A stretch of 64,000 nucleotides of DNA from Alnus glutinosa (lineage: Eukaryota; Streptophyta; Magnoliopsida; Fagales; Betulaceae). The stretch is from assembly GCF_958979055.1 (NCBI RefSeq), contig NC_084896.1, forward strand, positions 7,196,501 through 7,260,500. The letters run 5' to 3'. Below the pieces are notes generated by a model. The model saw nothing but the letters and a program-made list of their open reading frames with translations. It was not told the DNA's origin and searched no databases. A program made the translations under genes and the position numbers. Shown one piece after another: positions 24,901 through 36,560 of the stretch; position 1 is the stretch's first letter; every line of letters begins with the position of its first letter.

Positions 24901-26576
24901 GTCAACGTACAGTCGGTTCGGATTTATAAAACGCATATATTTTGCAATTTTATAATATATAAAAATAGTAGTTTCTCAGTGAGTAGAATACTCACCTTGG
25001 CTGCGCAGATTTAATCACTGGGTCTCCTAGACACCACCTTACAATGTATCACTGTGGAATAACACATTGCACTGTTTAGCACTTTAAATAATTAACACTC
25101 TAATTATCACTTCAATCGCTCAAGGTTAAACCATTGGAAAACCCAAAATATTTTTAAAGGTTCCAAACGTCTGCCCCTAAGTCCTAGACACTAACTAAAA
25201 CTCAAATAATACTAACCCAAAGTATTTACTAAGGGTTAGATATTAAAATCACTATTTAACTATTTACTCATAATATTAATTACTAACCCGCAATTAATAT
25301 CACTAACCGATCAATTATTTTCATTAACACTTATAATAATATTAGCCCTAAAATTATATTTACTAATCTCTAAATTATTTCTCACTAACATTTTCTCAAT
25401 AATATTGACCCTTGAATTATATTTATTAAACTTTTACATAAAACACTACCGTATTTAAAATAACATTAACCCATAAGAAAATCTTAGGGTTAACCTCACA
25501 AATACTATTTAAATTAAATACTCATAATTATTTATTTTTACTAACATTAGTACCTAACCCATAAATACTTATTTTTACAAATTAACAATATAGGTTCTAA
25601 CACTTAAAAACCCTAAATTAATTTAACCCATCAAATTAGGGTTTCTAAACTTAAACCCAAAATTATAAAACACTACCTCAAACACAATATTATTAACCCA
25701 ATAGCATTTACTAAGGGTTAATCACATAAAAATACCACTAAAATTAAATACCAGAAAGTTAGGCTTTAGGGAACTTACCAAAATTTCACCAAACCAAAAC
25801 CCATGGTTTGGGCATCCTCAAGCAAGTTCCAAGCAACCCATTACCTAAAGAAAACACTAGATTAAACTCACATTTTAAGATTTTAACCCAAAATTTCAAG
25901 AACACGAGTTTGGTATTTTACCTCAAAACGATCGGTGAAAACGTAGATCGGGCTTCGTAGATCACGTTACCGAAGTCGGATTTGAGTTTGGCCGGTTACA
26001 TCTTCGTAGATCACGATTTTTCTATGAAAAATTAAAGAGAAAATGAGAGATGGTGTTGGGGATCCGGACAAATGGCGTGGAAAGAGCTTCCTGCCACTTT
26101 TACAATGACACAGGCCGTGTCTTTTTTTTTAAATGCCGTATGTGCCCTTTTCTTTCTTAAGACACGCGCACATGGGCTGCAGTTATCCGAACAATGCCTC
26201 TTGTTTCTTTACTGTTTGATTTTCCATCTTTACTTATTTTATTCTTCTTTTCAATTTTCTTTTCTTTTCATTTCAATCTCACGCCCCTAGCCCACCTGTT
26301 TCTTTTCTTCTTCTTTTTTTTTCTTTTTAATCTTCTTTTCTTTTTATAATAAACATTTGACTTTTCTTTATTTTAATTGATTTTTATTTTTCTTTTTCTT
26401 TATTTTTCTAATTTCTATTTTATTTTATTTTCTTTTTCTTTTCTATTATTTCTATTTTCTTTTTCTTTGGACTTTAAAACTATTCTTTTGCTTTTTTACA
26501 AACACTAAATTAACTTTAATCACTTATTTACTCTAATTTTATATTTCAATTATTAAATAATGTCTTGGATATTACA
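21993..26576 (-). mobile_element. Solo LTR of gypsy-type family, inserted upstream of germin-like gene 2
   Basis: Runs from TGTGACGACC to GGATATTACA and is bracketed by an exact 5-bp duplication AAAGA (21988-21992 and 26577-26581). Unit 1 has the empty site (GCAAAAGACACG near 15290). Minus the nested element at 22917-24513 it is about 3.0 kb. It has no internal region, so it is a solo LTR left by recombination. The orientation assigned follows the copy at 11547, whose primer site places the LTR sense on the minus strand. Confidence 0.85.
22917..24513. mobile_element. Nested LTR-like element, 1,597 bp
   Basis: Ends are TGATGTGTCTTAAA and GGCACTCATCA (TG...CA with TGATG/CATCA inverted tips), flanked by an exact 5-bp duplication TTAAC (22912-22916 and 24514-24518). 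It has no coding frame, primer site or purine tract, which suggests a solo LTR. A related right part (about 44490-45052) lies just upstream of the chitinase. The family is not identified. Confidence 0.8.
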
Positions 26577-26655
26577 AAAGACACGGAGTTAAGGGATGTT
26601 CCAATACACGTACGTTAATGTTGATTTGGTCAAAATGAGAGACATATAGAGGGTA

Positions 26656-26877
26656 TGTAACGATCCACCCCCAATGACACAATACTGTCCGCTTTTGGCT
26701 CCCCATATCAGACTTCCCAGGAGGTCACCCATCCTGGGATTGCTCTCGCAGCGGCTCGCTTAACTGCGGAGTTCTGATAGGTTTATTGCCATCACGGCTT
26801 TAAAACGCGTTGTGTCATATAGGGTGCATTTATACATATAAGCACATCTTCATTCTCAGGCGATGTGGGACGTCACA
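26656..26877 (-). repeat. Cassandra LTR, first copy
   Basis: Includes the 5S-like block 26710-26778 (minus strand: ATCAGAACTCCGCAGTTAAG to CTGGGAAGTCT), containing the box A-like AGTTAAGC of the pol III internal promoter. The central portion between the boxes diverges from real 5S rRNA. Confidence 0.9.
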
Positions 26878-27024
26878 ATCACCCCCCTTTGGACCCAGCG
26901 TCCTCGCTGGCGACCCTCATGGGATCACCCCATTCTTGGCATCCCAACGAGTGCCCGCCGGCAACCCTCTTGGGCTTGTGCACGCTCCCACCATCTCAGG
27001 CTGGGCAATGGCTCTGATACCATT
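26878..27024 (-). other. Cassandra internal region with primer site
   Basis: The primer site is at 27009-27021 (GGCTCTGATACCA on the plus strand), complementary to initiator Met tRNA; the purine-rich tract lies at the other end. The second internal region (27247-27394) has the same layout with an extra C in the tract. Confidence 0.8.
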
Positions 27025-27246
27025 TGTAACGATCCACCCCCAATGACACAATACTGTCCGCTTTTGACTCCCCATACCAGACTTCCCAGGAGGTCACCCA
27101 TCCTGCGATTGCTCTCGCAGCGGCTCGCTTAACTACGGAGTTCTGATAGGTTCATTGCCATCACGGCTTTAAAACGCGTTGTGTCATATAGGGTGCATTT
27201 ATACATATAAGCACATCCTCATTCCCAGGCGATGTGGGACGTCACA
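27025..27246 (-). repeat. Cassandra LTR, middle copy
   Basis: The 5S-like block is at 27079-27147. It carries CCGTAG where the first copy has CCGCAG, a change in the most conserved part of the block. Confidence 0.9.
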
Positions 27247-27394
27247 ATCACCCCCCCTTGGGACCCAGCGTCCTCGCTGGCGACCCTCATGGGATCACCC
27301 CATTCTTGGCATCTCAGCGAGTGCCCGCCGGCAACCCTCTTGGGCTTGTGCACGCTCCCACCATCTCAGACTGGGCAATGGCTCTGATACCATT

Positions 27395-27616
27395 TGTAAC
27401 GATCCACCCCCAATGACACAATACTGTCCGCTTTTGGCTCCCCATATCAGACTTCCCAGGAGGTCACCCATCCTGGGATTGCTCTCGCAGCGGCTCACTT
27501 AACTGCAGAGTTCTGATACGTTCATTGTCATCACGGCTTTAAAACGCGTTGTGTCATATAGGGTGCATTTATACATATAAGCACATCCTCATTCCCAGGC
27601 GATGTGGGACGTCACA
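27395..27616 (-). repeat. Cassandra LTR, third copy
   Basis: The 5S-like block is at 27449-27517. It has CTGCAG in place of CCGCAG and AGTGAGCC in place of AGCGAGCC. The right edge is followed by the GGGTA duplication. Confidence 0.9.
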
Positions 27617-27621
27617 GGGTA

Positions 27622-28076
27622 TGTTGTCTCTAGGACTCCACTGACGTGTTCAACTCATTTTTGTTTTAACATCACATATTCTCGATCAATCATGAGGGAC
27701 AGGGTCAACCCCGATCCATATATATATATATATCGATCAATGTAAAATTCACTAATGAGGAATTGGCCAAAGCAACAGTAGTAGAACTGAACTATTCCAT
27801 TAACCAAAACCGTCAAATTTGGCTGCATGTTCTCTTAGTACATATATATGCGTCGTTCACTACGTAGTTGTTAAAGAATTGTTCCTCCATTAAATAAAAA
27901 ATTGATAACCATTGAAGACTTACCAAGTCTAATATCTTCTCCGTGGAAGTTAAAACATAGACCTGTTCAGTGACTCTAATCCATAAATACGTGCCTTCCA
28001 ATGCAACATTTCTTACCCCTCACCCAATAAGCAAGAATACACAACATAGTACTCAAAGGTGGAGATAACCTCAAAA
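27622..28076 (+). promoter_or_regulatory. Proximal promoter of germin-like gene 2
   Basis: Colinear with 15361-15809 of unit 1: a TGACG motif near 27640, a TA run, and TATA-like ATAAATA near 27983-27989, about 90 bases before the ATG. The W-box and CACGTACGT elements (about 26605-26632) are now separated from it by the Cassandra array. Confidence 0.6.
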
Positions 28077-28879
28077 ATGATGAAAGGCGTTCCTAGGTAT
28101 CTGGTAACCGTGCTCGTCTTGGCTTTGGCATGCTCCCTTGCCTCTGCATATGACCCCAGTCCTCTTCAAGATTTCTGCGTTTCAACCAACGATTCTGCAT
28201 ATGGAGGTATGAAGTCATTTGAAGCATCTATCTGTAATCTTGTATTTTTGTTTTTTTACCCTGCCCCTCTTGTTAGTACTCTACATACAAATATATTTAT
28301 TCTCGGTTCTTTTTATATAACAAGCTTTTCCTTCTCCATGCAGTATTCGTGAATGGAAAGTTCTGCAAGGACTCCAAGCTTGTCTCTGCCAATGATTTCT
28401 TCTTCTCCGGACTAAACAATCCCAGAGACACATCAAATCCACTTGGATCGACTGTCACTCTCCTGAATGTGGACAAAATACTAGGCCTCAACACTTTAGG
28501 CATATCCTTGGCTCACATTGACTTTGCACCATACGGCCTAAATCCTCCCCACATTCACCCTCGTGGAACCGAGATTCTTGTAGTCCTAGAGGGTACTCTA
28601 TTAGTTGGCTTTGTCACATCCAACACAGATAACCGTCTTTTCACCAAAGTTCTTAACGCAGGAGATGTCTTTGTCTTCCCAATTGGTCTCATTCACTTCC
28701 AGTTTAATGCTGGGCATACTAATGCCGTAGCCTTTGCTGGTCTTAGCAGCCAGAATCCTGGGCTCATCACCATAGCAAATGCAGTCTTTGGATCTAATCC
28801 TCCGATCAATGCTGATGTTCTCGCCAAAGCCTTCCAACTAGACAAAAATGTGATTAATTATCTTCAGAAAAAGTTCTAA
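28077..28879 (+). CDS. Germin-like protein 2 (cupin, secreted)
   Basis: Exons 28077-28206 and 28344-28879 with a 137-bp intron at the same place as in copy 1; 221 residues. The signal peptide is identical to copy 1 (cleavage after LASA). Box 1 is PHIHPRGTE (His113, His115, Glu120) and box 2 [16 protein letters not shown] (His161), so all metal ligands are kept. Differences from copy 1 include Ala-Tyr for Ala-Ser at the exon 1 end, KDS for KDP, GLNNP for GLNIP, AHIDF for ARIDF and GFVTS for GIVTS. The reading frame is intact and the substitutions mild, so it is likely functional; its upstream control region has been broken by two transposon insertions. Confidence 0.96.
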
Positions 28880-28991
28880 TGGAAAAATAATTATAGCAAT
28901 ATTTGTAATTGCCAATAATGAATCATTAGATGGTTCGGATGGTGCTTGCCATTATTCCCTTGTTGTAATGCCATAGCAATAACTTCAATGA

Positions 28992-28997
28992 AATAAA
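28992..28997 (+). terminator. Poly(A) signal of germin-like gene 2
   Basis: AATAAA 113 bases after the stop, followed by a CT microsatellite at 29015-29044 that is also present, with a different length, after copy 3. Confidence 0.75.
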
Positions 28998-29485
28998 ATT
29001 CTTTCTTATATATGCTCTCGCGCTCTCTCTCTCTGTCTCTCTCTCATTTTATTTTATTTTTTTTTATCACCGAGTGATACTCGAGGTAGAACAAGTGCAT
29101 CATTAAAGTTAACTACATTTTGAATCCACAATGTTTGAGATATCTCTTTTAAAAAAATAAAACTCAAACAACAAATAAATATATCTTTAAATCAACAATA
29201 AATCTTTGCTCATATTTTCTCTTAAATCTAACTAAGTTATATTGAGGCATTATCAATAATAAAGAAACAACATTATTAATTAGTCTTTATATCGGAAAAT
29301 ACCAACTTGCTAACCTATCAGGCCTAAAGAGGTTTGAATAGATGTTCGGGAAGACCTACAATGTCCTCCATGATTTTTGAATTGTAGTTCACAGTATCAT
29401 CTATGATGGTAAAAATTTTACATATAAAGAATTCTATCACTTAAGTCGAGCTTTATATATATAGTAACGGTAGAAAACATATCCC

Positions 29486-29755
29486 ATGAATGAAGGGATT
29501 CAATTCTATAGTGTAGTGGCTATTCATCATGAAAATTATGTCAAGGATCATGTTGGAGTAGGAAATGGTGCTGGTTTTGTAATTTCAAATATTGGTTCCT
29601 ATTATCTTGCTAATAAATTCTCCAAATTTTATATGAAAAATATTTTTCCTTCTCGATCTGTTTCGGCTAACCTTTTATTTGTTAGTCAGTTTGCATGCGA
29701 TAGCGATTATTACTTTGAGTTTTTTTTTTTTTCTACACCAAGACGCCATGATTAG
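29486..29755 (+). pseudogene. copia pol fragment (protease / GAG-pre-integrase region)
   Basis: Second copy of the fragment at 17275-17511; here the end reads SQFACDSDYYFEF, closer to the copia consensus. It lies at the same distance after the germin gene as in unit 1, showing that the duplicated unit is at least 2.5 kb long. Confidence 0.72.
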
Positions 29756-30093
29756 CGGGAGTTGAAAGTTTGACCCATGATCTTGTAAGTCGGGGTCGGG
29801 GGAGGGGGAGGGGTTGGTTAACCACTTACACATATGTTATGTATGTATGCATTTTGTACTATACATATGATTTTGAATCTGCACTACACTCACACATGGA
29901 TTTTAGCCCTTGGGAAAATTAGGATCTAAAAGAAAATATAGAATTGCAGAAACTGCATATTGGCTCTCTGTAAAGTGAGGGCATTCTCAAAAAACAAGGG
30001 GGTAGTACGTTAGAGTGTAGAAGTTGTACATGAAAAGAGAATGTACAGAGGAGAGAGGAATCGAGAATAAAGAAAGACGAAATTTACCTTAGC
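29756..30093. other. Spacer, no gene seen
   Basis: Colinear with 17515-17690 at first, then unique. It includes a G-rich run at 29791-29814. Nothing else was recognised. Confidence 0.4.
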
Positions 30094-30455
30094 TGTGACG
30101 ACCCAATTTTATTTTTTTTATACAAGATGGATTCGCACGGTGGCATGAAGAATAATCATATAGCCAACTCATAGTACACATCCCGTCACATGTACCTAAT
30201 ATATCGTAGTATAACAACTATGCAGCGGGAATTAAATCTCATAGACGAACAAGTGTAGATATATCAACAAAGCCAATACATTGTCTATCTGTTTAAAGCT
30301 TAATTAAAATATTAGTTGCACAAAAGAATGGCTGTACCAAATTCGTGTCACATACGATGCGAGCCATACATATAAAATATCTACTCAAAATCCAGACTAT
30401 CCACTAGTCCAACACCTACAACAGTCGCGATAGACTTCTGTCATTGTATCCCAAA
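30094..30455 (-). repeat. LTR fragment of gypsy-type family
   Basis: Starts TGTGACGACCC and follows 21993-22400 in order (GCACGGTGGCATG, then CTATCTGTTTAAAGCTTA, then GTCGCGAT). It is cut at 30455 by the LTR of the next element. The rest was not found downstream. Confidence 0.7.
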
Positions 30456-31470
30456 TGTTGGTTTATTGTTATTGGCTACATTATGGTTGACAAAAACACT
30501 TCCATATCAAGGATTGCTACAACAGGGAGACCGTATTTCCAGAATCTTCCAAAAAAATATTCCAGAATATTAATTCCAATATATAATGGACTGATCAAGA
30601 CATGAATATGCACATAATACCTCTAAAGAAGACAAGTTCTTGTTCAAGGAAATATTATGGAGACTTTACAACTCAGAAAGTCAGTTTTCCCTGTAGCCCG
30701 TCTGGACGCGAGCCCCCAATGGCAAAAGTCCTATGAAGATCCAAACGGCACAGCAGATGCAAGCCACAGAGAGCAAAATTCTACAAGAAGGTCCAGACGC
30801 TGATGCAAAGACTGCGGACAGTGGATGTAGTTTATACAACCGTCTGTACGCTAGGCTTGCAAGTCTGGACGCGCTTCGGTGATTACTCAAAGTTTTAAGT
30901 TGCAGGTCTGGACGCCAGAGGCCAGGTTCAGACACCGACTGTGAAATTCGAGTTTGAGTAGAACTAGGTTTTCTGAAGCCTATTTAAAGGGGCTTCTAGG
31001 CTGCTTATTTGTAAGAAATCTGTACAGAATTCTATTGTGCTAAGAAAGGGTATTTAGGCAGAAATTGTTAGATATGCTAGCTCTCTTGGCGTATTTGTGT
31101 GATTTGATCAACGTACCATTGAAGTCTAGCTTAGGGAGGAGCCCTATGCTAAATGAGTCTATTGAAAGACCCTTTAGACATGCGGTCTGGTTGGGAGACG
31201 TTCACTTATAGGTACATGTTAGAGTTAAAAGTATAACTACTACATTAGGTTATGTGAGTACGAATTATTTGTAACTAGCTTTTTCTTCTGAATAGTGGAT
31301 TTTCCGGGTTTGGCTGTCCCGGAGTGATTTTTCACTTTGTCTAAAGAGTTTCCACTTCGTAACCAAAATATCAGTGTTAAATGCTTTACTGCTTTACATA
31401 TTTTGGTTGCATGTTTGGTTGTGATCACACACACACACACACATACATTAAGAGTCATATTTATTTTTCA
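30456..31470 (+). repeat. 5' LTR of the copia-like element
   Basis: 1,015 bases, TGTTGG to TTTTTCA. It has TATTTAAAGG near 30981 as a likely TATA box, and a CA microsatellite at 31426-31442. Confidence 0.8.
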
Positions 31471-31471
31471 A

Positions 31472-31487
31472 TTGGCATCAGAGCAGG
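31472..31487 (+). other. Primer binding site (tRNA-Met type)
   Basis: TTGGCATCAGAGCAGG begins two bases after the LTR end; it is close to the standard TGGTATCAGAGC. Confidence 0.75.
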
Positions 31488-31579
31488 TTCACTCATTTTT
31501 GGATTAAATGCCTGAGTGGATCCTAGACTCATATTTATTTTTATATCAAGTCTCTTAATCTTAATTTCATTCCTACCTA

Positions 31580-33331
31580 ATATGGCAAAAATTATAGTTC
31601 TTGGAAAGCGAAAATGAGATTCTTTTTAAAATCAATAGACGTTTAGCATATTGTTGAGGCTGGGTGGACCCCACCGACTACAGCAGTTGCTGAATGGACA
31701 ACCGTTGAAACACGTACTCGTCTTTCGAATGATAAAGCCTTAAATGCTCTATGTCAAGCTCTTTCACCTTCTGAATTCTAACCAATTTCACAATGTAAAA
31801 CTGCTCAAGAAGCATGGGCAAAACTGGAAACTACATATGAAGGCACAAAAATTGTAAAATCTGTCAAGCTTCAAATGTTAGTTTTTTAGTTTGAAGGAAT
31901 AAAGATGTAAGAGGATGCACCTTTTAGTGAGTTTTACACAAAGCTCAACGACTTGAGAAATTCCATTAGGAGTCTCAAGAAGAAGATCTCGGATGCAAAA
32001 CTCATTAAAAATATACTAAGATCTTTGCTCGAGCGTTTCAGAATAAAAGTCACTACTATTGAAGATAGCAAGGATCTTGATGCGATAGCTTATAGGATCT
32101 CTTCAAACCTATGAGTTTTTCCTACCCCCTGTCAAGAAGGCAATTCTATTGCACTTAAAACCGTTAAGGAATCGCCATGCTTGCAAGGAATTTATGAAAA
32201 ATGATGAAGAATCAAAAATTCAGAAACAAGTTTTCAGAAAAATTCAAGAATGACCCCAAGGGAGGTGAACAAGGTGAAGCTGACAAGAAGGATACAAGAG
32301 GTCCCAGATGCTATAAGCGTTCAAACATCGGTCATATACGGGCAGATTGTGGGAATCTTAAGCAGGCAAAGGGAAAGGCTCTCAACACTACTCTCAGCGA
32401 TGATTTAGAGGAATAAGGGACTTCAAGTAAAGAGCAAAAACTTATGGCCTTTATTGCTCCCCATGCTGATCCTAAGGAGTCTCAGTCTTATTACTCTAAG
32501 ACTAGTAGTGATGAGGAAGAACTCAAGGAGGCTTACAAAATCCTATATGTCAAGTGCATGAAGCTGAGAGAGACAAGTCAACAAAATGAGCTGGAGCTAA
32601 ATGATTTGAAGACTGAAAAAAGCACATTGCTTTAGAAGAACAAGAACTTGGAGGATGAGTTTATAGAAGCACAGTTGATGTTAGAAAGGATCAATAATAA
32701 CAAACTAACCCAGATGCTGTTAGTACAGAATAGCTCATCTGACAAAACTTGCCTCGTGTATGTAGCTTCTAGTTTTGATATTGCCTCTACTTCTAAAATT
32801 GTGTTTGTAAAGCCTACAGTTCCAGAGCCCCAGATTGCCTATGTGGATAAGGACAAGGGTATAACTGGGGGAGAGATTAATGTATCTGTTGAACCAGTTA
32901 AAAGGTCCCTCAACAAAAAAAGCCTGCCCACATGCTATCATTGTGGCATCAGCGGTCACATCCGACCCAACTGTCCACAGCTTCGTGCTCATAAGCCGAA
33001 TGTCAAGAAGGAAGAATCCAGGAAAGCTAAATCAAGCATTCATCCACCCAAGGCACATCAATCTCCTCGGAATCAGAAACAACAGAAGAGATTTATTCCT
33101 GCCAATAGACAGTTTGGCAAGATTGGACAAAACAAATCCAGGTACTTCAAGCTAAAGCCGCATGAGCCCAACAATAACCATCTCTATGAAGGTTTATTAA
33201 GCATGATGCAGAGTGTCCTGAGCAGATTGGACATATTAGACAAAGCCTTCAACCTTGCTCCTATGGTCAAGAAGGTATGGGTAAGACAGGATGAGACAAT
33301 TCACCCTCTAAGGGAGAGTGGACTCACCTAG
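31580..33331 (+). pseudogene. copia-type gag, two zinc knuckles, degraded
   Basis: The N-terminal part (NYSSWKAKMRFFLKSIDV, EAWAKLETTYEGT) has several stops up to about 32170. Longer open stretches follow: 32201-32416, 32444-32635 and 32648-33331. The first zinc knuckle (RCYKRSNIGHIRADCGN, about 32308) has lost its second Cys; the second (CYHCGISGHIRPNC, about 32930) is a perfect CX2CX4HX4C. The last 227 codons are open and rich in Lys/Gln/Pro. This is a nucleocapsid-type gag with point decay. Confidence 0.8.
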
Positions 33332-33658
33332 TGGGTGAGTACATGGCATGCCTAGGTATTTATGACCAGTTTTATGCATTGCATCATTCTAACATTGATA
33401 TTTTTACTATGTTTGCATTCTTGGTTCAAACTATTTTATCATGTTTATTCTCTAGTTTTCTTTTAGAGAATCTTCTGTAGGTATTTATGAGGATGACAAA
33501 AAAGGCACGTCTGGCGGCTGCTTTTCTGCCTTGGTAATTTGAAACCTCTCTATGAGGATAGGTTTGCTTTTACCGTATATGCTAGAATTAGATGTTATCT
33601 TCTTCTCTAAAAAGCATGTGTTTAGTGTGTTTTAATTTTTTTTTTTTTGTTAAATTAA

Positions 33659-33701
<43 letters not shown>

Positions 33702-34290
33702 TGGTGGGGAAGATGCAGTTCAAAAGTTTTTTTCTTTTGTTTTAACTTTTCAGATATCTTAATGATTTATGCTTACATGTAATTGATTGAGATCTATAGT
33801 CTGATATCTACTGAGTTTCTCTACTGCATCTAAAAAGTTGGATAGTTTATTCCTCTCTTGAGATGAATTTGTGCACTATCCAAAGCTCCCTTAAGGTAAA
33901 TTCTTTTATCTCTGGTTTTTGACACTGAAGATTTTATTAAGAGATAATTTTTGCCTAGATGGTCAAACTGACCAACTCGCTAGTTGAACCTAGAACCAAA
34001 AAATTCTGGCATTTTTTCTTGGTTACAACACCAAGTGATAAAAAGCATTAAATTTTCAAAAAATATGGATAAATAAAAAAAGATCCACTGCTTTATTGTG
34101 CTGATAAATCTGTTCTTATACTTGTCCCTATAGAAAGAGTCAGTGATCAAATCATTGTAGAAAGAAACGATCACTAATGCACTAAGTTAAAGAAAACGTG
34201 TTGTAACTTAGGGGAGTGTCTCAGATGAGGGTGCCTAAGCCCTAGTAAGATAAGTTTTGGCTTTCGACTCATCAAAAAATATATTTTTTC
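33332..34290. other. Element spacer without ORF
   Basis: Lies between gag and the extra-ORF leader where pol would normally be. It holds an AAT microsatellite at about 33660-33696. No polymerase motif in any frame. Confidence 0.5.
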
Positions 34291-35273
34291 CTTATAGAAA
34301 ATTATGTGTTTTCAACTTTATCAGTGAACATATGCCTTGTTGAGAAAGCTTCCACACAAGACACGCATAGAAAGAGTAGAGTAAAATATTTCAAAAAAAT
34401 TCATCTCCAGAGATTCTTTGGCTCATTAATTACTTGACTTTCAATTATATATTTGCATTTTTTTTATTTACTATTTAACCGTGTTATCAGTTTTAAATAC
34501 ATGCGTGTTCTGAAGCTAACATTAAAAAAATTCCGTTGTCTGCTATTTTTCTCAACTTTAAGTTTTTTTTATTTTTGTTTTTTTTTTATTTTTTATTTTT
34601 TTTTATGGAGAGTCCAGACCTCGGTTGCTAGAGTTTGAACATGCTGATCAGTGTATTAATCAGCTTGGCCGATCCAAACAGGCATCTTCACCATCCAGAA
34701 GCGCAACCTAGGTTTTTAAAACCTATCGCTTTCTCTCCCATCCGCCGCACCTCATTCTTCTGTTGAGTTGTTTTTGTTTTTCTCTCAAGTTCTTGTGGTT
34801 TCTCTCGATTTTTTTATTTTTTCTATTTTTTTGTCTTTTGCATTATCTCTTCTCACCAATATTCTAGGTATGTTCTTCTTTCCCTTACATTTTTTTTTAT
34901 TTGTTTATGAGAATATATGGATTTTGGAATATTCTGCTATTATGAAAATTGTTTTTGAGATTAAATGCTTGTTGGGGTTGGAATAATTTTGTTAAATATT
35001 CATGAGAATATTCATATTGCTTGCTTGCTGAGGTTGGAATATTTATTGCATTACTATGATCATATTTTTGGTATTTAATTGCATTCATGCACATGATATT
35101 TTTTTTTTTGCCCTATATTAGTTTTGCATGTGCAATTATTATTGGACTAGATTATTTCTGCGTGCTTATGCTATTAGTTTGGTCATACTGTGTCTGATAT
35201 GCAAGTGGGATCTAATTGTTTAGATTATTGGTACATATTCTGCATATATTTGTTTTTGTTCTAAATTATAGAT

Positions 35274-36336
35274 ACCTCTAGCAGAAGGTCAAAGACTGAG
35301 ATTGCCGCTGCAAAGGCAAGGATCGAACAATAAACCATCGTGATAGAACATGCCGTTGTAAGACAGTATGTGATGGTGCCTCCATTTGACCTCATCAACC
35401 ATATTTTTCAGGAAAACAATTGGCAAAGCATGTACTATTGCAAGACAATTTATCCTAGACTTTTGCGAGAATTTTATGCTAACTTGAAAATTGACTAGGT
35501 TATCCTGATGTGTCCCATCCTGAAGATCAAAGTCCATGGCCAATCAATCACAGCTGATGCTGATCTCATCAGTGATGTGACTTACATTCCTGTAATTGTT
35601 GGTCCTGGACTTCCTTATCCAGATCATGTGGAACCCCCCCTCCATTGAAGACTTGAGGATGTTATTTGATCATCAAGGGGTTGAAGAGTGGAATGAAGAG
35701 ATGAGGAACATTCCCAATGGATGGATGCAATCTCCTCACCGGCTCCTGGCTCGTATCATGATGCAGAATTTATGGCCGCTCTCCAGAAATAGCAGTATCA
35801 CCATTCGTAGGGCCAGATTTTTATATGCCATCATCAGACGTGTTCCCTTTTACCTTTACAAGCACATAGTTCAAACTATGATGGAGATGCTATTGGAACA
35901 TCAGTTGTGATTACCCTATGGCTGCCTGGTGACAAGGATTTGCTTCAAGTTTGTCAACATTCCTGCATATGATCCTGATGTCAAACCTGAAGGAGCTTTT
36001 GAGAATCATTCAATGATGAAGTCCAATGCTTAGCTACAGAGGCATATGGATCCAGAAGAGCAAGATCATCCAGCTCCACGTGCCCATCCAGAGCCGTCAG
36101 CAGCTTCTTCCTCTCAAGGGCCACCTTCCGATGATGCAATATTGAGTGCACTAGAGCATATCACGAGTCAGCTGCAGTCTATGCAAGCTCAATCCCAGTC
36201 TGTGGACACGCGTTTGACTGAGCATTTTCAATTTGATGACGAGTGATTCCAAGTGCTGGATGCCAAGATGGAGCAAATCAACATCAATATGGGGGCATAT
36301 CAACAACATCAGGGTTCAGACTACGAAGGAGTTTAA
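35274..36336 (+). pseudogene. Extra ORF of the copia-like element
   Basis: Second copy of the ORF at 12847; here the start ATG has become ACC. It reads YPRLLREFYANL, then VHGQSITADADLISDVTYIP, PSIEDLRMLF, PHRLLARIMMQNLWPLSR, then a Pro/Ser-rich tail and a possible coiled coil (ILSALEHITSQLQSMQAQSQ), with a few stops and a frameshift near 35630 and 35910. The leader has the same donor-like AGGTATGT (about 34866) and acceptor-like TTATAG before the ORF, as in the other copy. It resembles plant proteins annotated as 'putative plant transposon protein'; the role is unknown. Confidence 0.6.
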
Positions 36337-36550
36337 AGTGCTATGTCACTTTATTTTTTTTTTATCATGTATTTTGATACACTTTTATTCTCACTGAGCT
36401 ACTTTCATGAACATCTTTGATTATTGTTCATTGGTTTTTAAACCATTGTGATTTACTTTATTATTTTGTTTACCCTTTGTCCCGCTGAGACAAAAAGGGG
36501 AGTAATTTTAATTTTTGGTATAAGTCGTTTTTGTCCCAGAATGGCCAAAC

Positions 36551-36560
36551 GGGGGGAGTT
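36551..36560 (+). other. Polypurine tract
   Basis: GGGGGGAGTT immediately before the 3' LTR start TGTTGATTTA. Confidence 0.75.

Larger units (their letters stand above)
26656..27616 (-). mobile_element. Cassandra-type TRIM, tandem array of three LTRs and two internal regions
   Basis: Three 222-bp LTRs (26656-26877, 27025-27246, 27395-27616) alternate with two internal segments of 147 and 148 bp. On the minus strand each LTR starts TGTGACGTCCCACATCG and ends GTTACA, and each internal segment starts with the primer site TGGTATCAGAGCC and ends in a G-rich tract. The LTRs hold a 5S rRNA-like block, the hallmark of Cassandra terminal-repeat miniature retrotransposons. The exact duplication GGGTA (26651-26655, 27617-27621) surrounds the whole array, so it entered once and grew, or entered as a tandem. 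It has no coding capacity. It sits about 460 bases upstream of germin-like gene 2. Confidence 0.93.

Noticed and set aside
26710..26778. Possible 5S rRNA gene
   Set aside because: Only the two conserved blocks match 5S rRNA; the middle and both ends do not, and the block lies inside LTRs with primer site and target duplication. It is a Cassandra LTR, not a functional rRNA gene.
26810..27502. Plus-strand frames of 78-107 codons repeated in tandem
   Set aside because: They are translations of the Cassandra internal regions; the element is noncoding and on the other strand.
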